Below are positions 61,704 to 64,000 of a DNA stretch of 64,000 nt, in pieces. Position 1 is the stretch's first letter. Every line of letters begins with the position of its first letter. Source of the DNA: Candidatus Wolframiiraptor gerlachensis (GTDB lineage Archaea; Thermoproteota; Nitrososphaeria_A; Caldarchaeales; Wolframiiraptoraceae); assembly GCA_021323375.2 (NCBI GenBank), contig JAJPCT020000023.1, positions 35,803 through 99,802 on the forward strand, read 5' to 3'. Both the position numbers and the translations under genes were made by a program. Below the pieces are notes generated by a model. It was given only the letters and a program-made list of their open reading frames with translations, ran no database searches and had not been told where the DNA came from.

Positions 61704-62661
61704 GGCTTACAACACCAATTATCCTAGCAATCTCGCCAATTATCCTGTCCACGGAGCTCGAGATATCATCCACCTTGATTATCCTTATCTTCTCCGGATT
61801 GAATATCTTCTCGAGCTCCGGCCTAAAGCTTGCTGGCAACACTATCACCATTGTGGAGTTGGGGATGTCCGCTGCCTTTAGCGTCATCAATATGGGATAT
61901 GTCTCGTCGGTGATCCTCTCAGGCGCGATCTCGATCACGAGGGATGGATCTCCCCTAACATATATTGGCACGGTGTATATCACGCCACTTGATCCCGTTA
62001 TCCGCGTGAACGTGGCGACGTCGAGCCCCAGAGCCTCCAGCCTCCGCGCCATGGTCTCCACGATGCTGAAAACCTCTGAGATCCTCCTAGCCTCCTCCGA
62101 TAGCCGGTATACCGGGCATTTCCTAAGTTCAAGCTGCTGAATCCTGTTCACGTGTCCTTTCTCGCATTCGATCTCTACGAGCGGCACTTGGAAGACCGCC
62201 TTGCAATCAATGCAGGTAAATCCGAACCCAGGCCTCCCATAGTCTATGCCAACCCTCTTCATCTCCTTGCCGCATTTCGGGCATCGATAGACTCCAAGGC
62301 TGTTCGTCTGAAACTCCTCAAATCTCCCGGTGTATCCGCAGTCATAATGGATCATGAGCTCCCTCTTCTCGATATTCCTAGAATTGCATTCTGGGCATTT
62401 GAGGACTACGTGGAGGCAGACCGTCCTGCATACTGTGCATAATGGGAATGAAATCTCTCCAGCAACCTCCAATAAGCCTCTCTCATAATAGGCTCTCGCC
62501 CTCTCCTCCGGAACCTCTATACCGAATAGCTCATAGATTATCCCAATGCCCTGCCTGATCCTAGGCCTAAACTCGACAGGTTCACCCCTATGTAGAGCAT
62601 CATAGAGCGATGAGAAGAGATGGACGTCAACAAGCCTAAGCTTCTGAAAGTCGCTGGACAA
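61690..62661 (-). CDS. zinc-ribbon protein with TackOD1-like domain
   Basis: 323 residues, no transmembrane segment. Helical N-terminal region with a winged-helix-like stretch (1-75), then CTVC...CPEC (about 77-95), HYDCGYTGRFEEF, CPKCGKEMKRVGIDYGRPG and CIDCKAVFQVP. The HxDCGYxG...CPKCG...GIDYxxPG...CxxC arrangement strongly resembles the TackOD1 output domain of TACK archaea. A C-terminal alpha/beta domain follows (GVIYTVPIYVRGDPSLVIEI, then MVIVLPASFRPELEKIF). Same order of parts as the protein at 6845-7945, without its membrane anchor. TTG 62661 start. It overlaps the GT2 gene, suggesting control of, or assembly with, the glycosyltransferase. Confidence 0.78.
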   Translation of the reverse strand: MSSDFQKLRLVDVHLFSSLYDALHRGEPVEFRPRIRQGIGIIYELFGIEVPEERARAYYERGLLEVAGEISFPLCTVCRTVCLHVVLKCPECNSRNIEKRELMIHYDCGYTGRFEEFQTNSLGVYRCPKCGKEMKRVGIDYGRPGFGFTCIDCKAVFQVPLVEIECEKGHVNRIQQLELRKCPVYRLSEEARRISEVFSIVETMARRLEALGLDVATFTRITGSSGVIYTVPIYVRGDPSLVIEIAPERITDETYPILMTLKAADIPNSTMVIVLPASFRPELEKIFNPEKIRIIKVDDISSSVDRIIGEIARIIGVVSHERH

Positions 62662-62693
62662 TTATACCCTAACGAGGGGGTTAATCGCTTCTG

Positions 62694-62708
62694 CTATATA
62701 TTTATTTC
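62694..62708 (-). promoter_or_regulatory. TATA-like box of the TackOD1-GT2 pair
   Basis: Minus-strand GAAATAAATATATAG, centred about 40 nt before the TTG at 62661, in the 111-nt gap after the AsnC-like genes. Confidence 0.4.
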
Positions 62709-62772
62709 CCCCGAGCCTCCTCCGTTTAACGAATTGAGTACAGAAAAATAGGGGTGTGTTTTGATTTGCTAG

Positions 62773-63006
62773 CTACTCGGTAATGAATGCCGTCTCGGTG
62801 GATTGGACTCCTCGCACTCTTTGTATCCTCTTAAGGACTATGTTTCCGATCTCCTCGATCGTCTCCGCCTCGACCAGTGCGACAACGTCGTATCTACCGC
62901 TCACGATCCTCGCCAACTTGACGTTCTTTATGCGTGCGAGGCCTTTTACGACCGCCGCCGCGTTCCCCTTTAAGGTCCTTATGAAGACGTATGCCCGGAC
63001 TGGCAT
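62773..63006 (-). CDS. stand-alone Lrp/AsnC ligand-binding (RAM) domain protein
   Basis: 77 residues, only the alpha-beta RAM domain: PVRAYVFIRTLKG, KLARIVSGRYDVVALVEAE and the end RVRGVQSTETAFITE. No helix-turn-helix, so it cannot act alone as a DNA-binding Lrp regulator; such proteins bind amino acids and can oligomerise with full-length Lrp. It follows its paralogue by 6 nt. Confidence 0.88.
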   Translation of the reverse strand: MPVRAYVFIRTLKGNAAAVVKGLARIKNVKLARIVSGRYDVVALVEAETIEEIGNIVLKRIQRVRGVQSTETAFITE

Positions 63007-63012
63007 GCCCTC

Positions 63013-63246
63013 TCACCCCACCACGACTAGGGTCTCTGTCCTCTCGACGCCCTCTATCGCCTGTATCCTCCCGACCACGAGCTCGGCCAGCTTCCTGAAG
63101 TCCTCGGCCTCAGCCTCGACGACAGCGTCGAATCTGCCTGTTATGGGAGATGCCGACTTAACGCCCTCCACCCGCCTCACCTGATCCAAGACATCATGGA
63201 GCCTAGCCCTCAAACACCTTAACAAAACGTAAGCATATACCGGCAT
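63013..63246 (-). CDS. stand-alone Lrp/AsnC ligand-binding (RAM) domain protein, paralogue
   Basis: 77 residues, same length as the next gene and clearly related: PVYAYVLLRCLRARLHDVL, SPITGRFDAVVEAEAED and AIEGVERTETLVVVG. A Shine-Dalgarno GAGGGGAG lies just before the ATG. Tandem duplication probable; a heteromer of the two is possible. The 130-nt gap to the next minus-strand gene holds AT-rich sequence and no other feature that I can support. Confidence 0.88.
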   Translation of the reverse strand: MPVYAYVLLRCLRARLHDVLDQVRRVEGVKSASPITGRFDAVVEAEAEDFRKLAELVVGRIQAIEGVERTETLVVVG

Positions 63247-63376
63247 TTACTCTCCCCTCAACAATATGATATGCTCATCTAATGAATAAGCTTTACTCCA
63301 GCTCGGGAGACTAGCTCTCATGCACCTCAGTTACTTGAGTATGATTAATGACAATAGAGCATGTTAGTTATTTGAT

Positions 63377-64000
63377 TTATGGTGGGAGGAATATGAGTTT
63401 TTCTGGTGGCAGTATTCTATTTAGCTGACTGGTTATAAGCATGTACAGCCCTCCCTTAAGCATGTTCATCAGCGATAAACTTTTTTCAAGCTCATCGTTT
63501 GATGAAAGTCTTCTTATTTGCCTTTTTGCGTTTGTCTCTACCTTCTTAACAATCTTCTTCATTAAGTTTTCATAAACTTTCGCAGCTTCTAAACCCCCTT
63601 CTTCGGCCCTTATTATAGCTTTGACTGCCAAGCGCCCGCTCAAAGCGGCGTTATCCATCCCCAAACCACGGTATAGATCAACTAAGCCCGCGGCGTCTCC
63701 AATAATTAATATCCTTCCCTCGCCCAAGTATATCGTGCTTCTTAATGTTGATGAGAAACCTTCCTTCTTGACAACCTTTCCACGAAGCTCATACTTTTCC
63801 TTGACATAATTAAAAAATCTATCCACATATTCTAAGGGGTTTTTATCGGCACCTGTTCTTATCACCCATTTGTCATCTTTTAGATAAATCCATGCGAACA
63901 TCAGGGGGCAAAATTCCCGGTTGTAAAACATGTAAAGCGTGTTGGGATCCAGCTTAGCCTTACCAACAAAGTAGTAGTTTATTGTCGCACCTGAGGTTTT
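63377..64000 (-). CDS. FAD-dependent geranylgeranyl reductase/FixC-like oxidoreductase, 5' end cut by window
   Basis: C-terminal 200 or so residues of a flavoprotein; the frame stays open to base 64000 (TSGATINYYFVGKAKLDPNT), so the start and FAD-binding N-terminus lie outside. Seen: the FAD-contacting GRILIIGDAAGLVDLYRGLG and DNAALSGRLAVKAIIRAE, typical of geranylgeranyl reductases that saturate archaeal lipids and of related FixC-type enzymes. An apparent Met start at 63931 is internal. Composition is AT-richer and Lys-richer than the preceding 60 kb. Confidence 0.8.
   Translation of the reverse strand, partial: KTSGATINYYFVGKAKLDPNTLYMFYNREFCPLMFAWIYLKDDKWVIRTGADKNPLEYVDRFFNYVKEKYELRGKVVKKEGFSSTLRSTIYLGEGRILIIGDAAGLVDLYRGLGMDNAALSGRLAVKAIIRAEEGGLEAAKVYENLMKKIVKKVETNAKRQIRRLSSNDELEKSLSLMNMLKGGLYMLITSQLNRILPPEKLIFLPP

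Noticed and set aside
1..64000. CRISPR arrays, insertion sequences, rRNA genes
   Set aside because: No regularly spaced repeats, transposase genes with inverted ends, or rRNA-like stretches were seen on reading the window.

Overview
The window looks like chromosomal DNA of a thermophilic archaeon, probably from the TACK side of the tree. The information-processing genes are archaeal: RpoH, RpoB, RpoA, L30e, NusA-like KH protein and uS12. Metabolism is also archaeal in type: ADH synthase plus dehydroquinate synthase II feeding the shikimate pathway, GHMP-type shikimate kinase, bipartite LplA/LplB, PyrB plus PyrI, family 4 uracil-DNA glycosylase and PEP synthase. RpoA is one unsplit 1277-residue chain and RpoB is also unsplit. 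Most cultured Crenarchaeota and Euryarchaeota split RpoA into A' and A''; the fused form is known from Thaumarchaeota, Aigarchaeota and some other deep lineages. Arginine is mostly AGG/AGA, many genes overlap by 4 nt, and TATA-like boxes sit about 25-40 nt before first genes of operons. I cannot fix the phylum from sequence reading alone.

Layout. 1-2.0 kb: an AT-richer pair of oxidoreductases (SDR and Gfo/Idh/MocA), the second apparently using an ACG start. 2.1-3.5 kb: family 4 UDG, MoaD and MoaE. 3.6-7.9 kb: a compact type IV pilus-like or Tad-like operon (pilin, secretion ATPase, TadC membrane protein, membrane-anchored zinc-ribbon protein), facing an 850-residue exported protein made of carboxypeptidase-regulatory-like repeats. 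10.8-19.4 kb: a seven-gene operon from DKFP-type precursors to chorismate, facing tyrA and pheA. 19.5-24.4 kb: type IA topoisomerase, zinc-ribbon M48 peptidase, a membrane-tethered winged-helix protein and a secreted helical protein. 24.4-38.3 kb: fifteen contiguous minus-strand genes, trpEGDCFBA followed by pyrFEBIKCD and pyrG, giving complete tryptophan (from chorismate) and most of de novo pyrimidine synthesis. 38.5-44.6 kb: uS12, a secreted metallopeptidase, a membrane protein, lipoate ligase, xylulokinase, UPF0146. 44.6-55.5 kb: ppsA, then nusA, rpl30e, rpoA, rpoB and rpoH. 55.6-60.3 kb: an accessory-looking stretch with an unusual radical SAM protein, a PD-(D/E)XK nuclease-like protein, an orphan tRNA 3' half, a broken gene, a small protein plus a LAGLIDADG endonuclease, and an intron-containing tRNA-Lys. 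60.4-64 kb: a membrane GT2 glycosyltransferase overlapping a second zinc-ribbon (TackOD1-like) protein, two stand-alone AsnC/RAM domains, and a geranylgeranyl-reductase-like gene cut by the window edge.

The aromatic, tryptophan and pyrimidine blocks cover three linked biosyntheses: chorismate made at 10.8-17.5 kb feeds tyrA/pheA beside it and trpEG at 36-38 kb, and PRPP is consumed by both TrpD and PyrE. The least ordinary parts are the two paralogous TackOD1-like zinc-ribbon proteins in cell-surface contexts, the multi-cluster radical SAM protein and its nuclease-like neighbour, and the 58.2-60.3 kb tRNA/homing-endonuclease locus.
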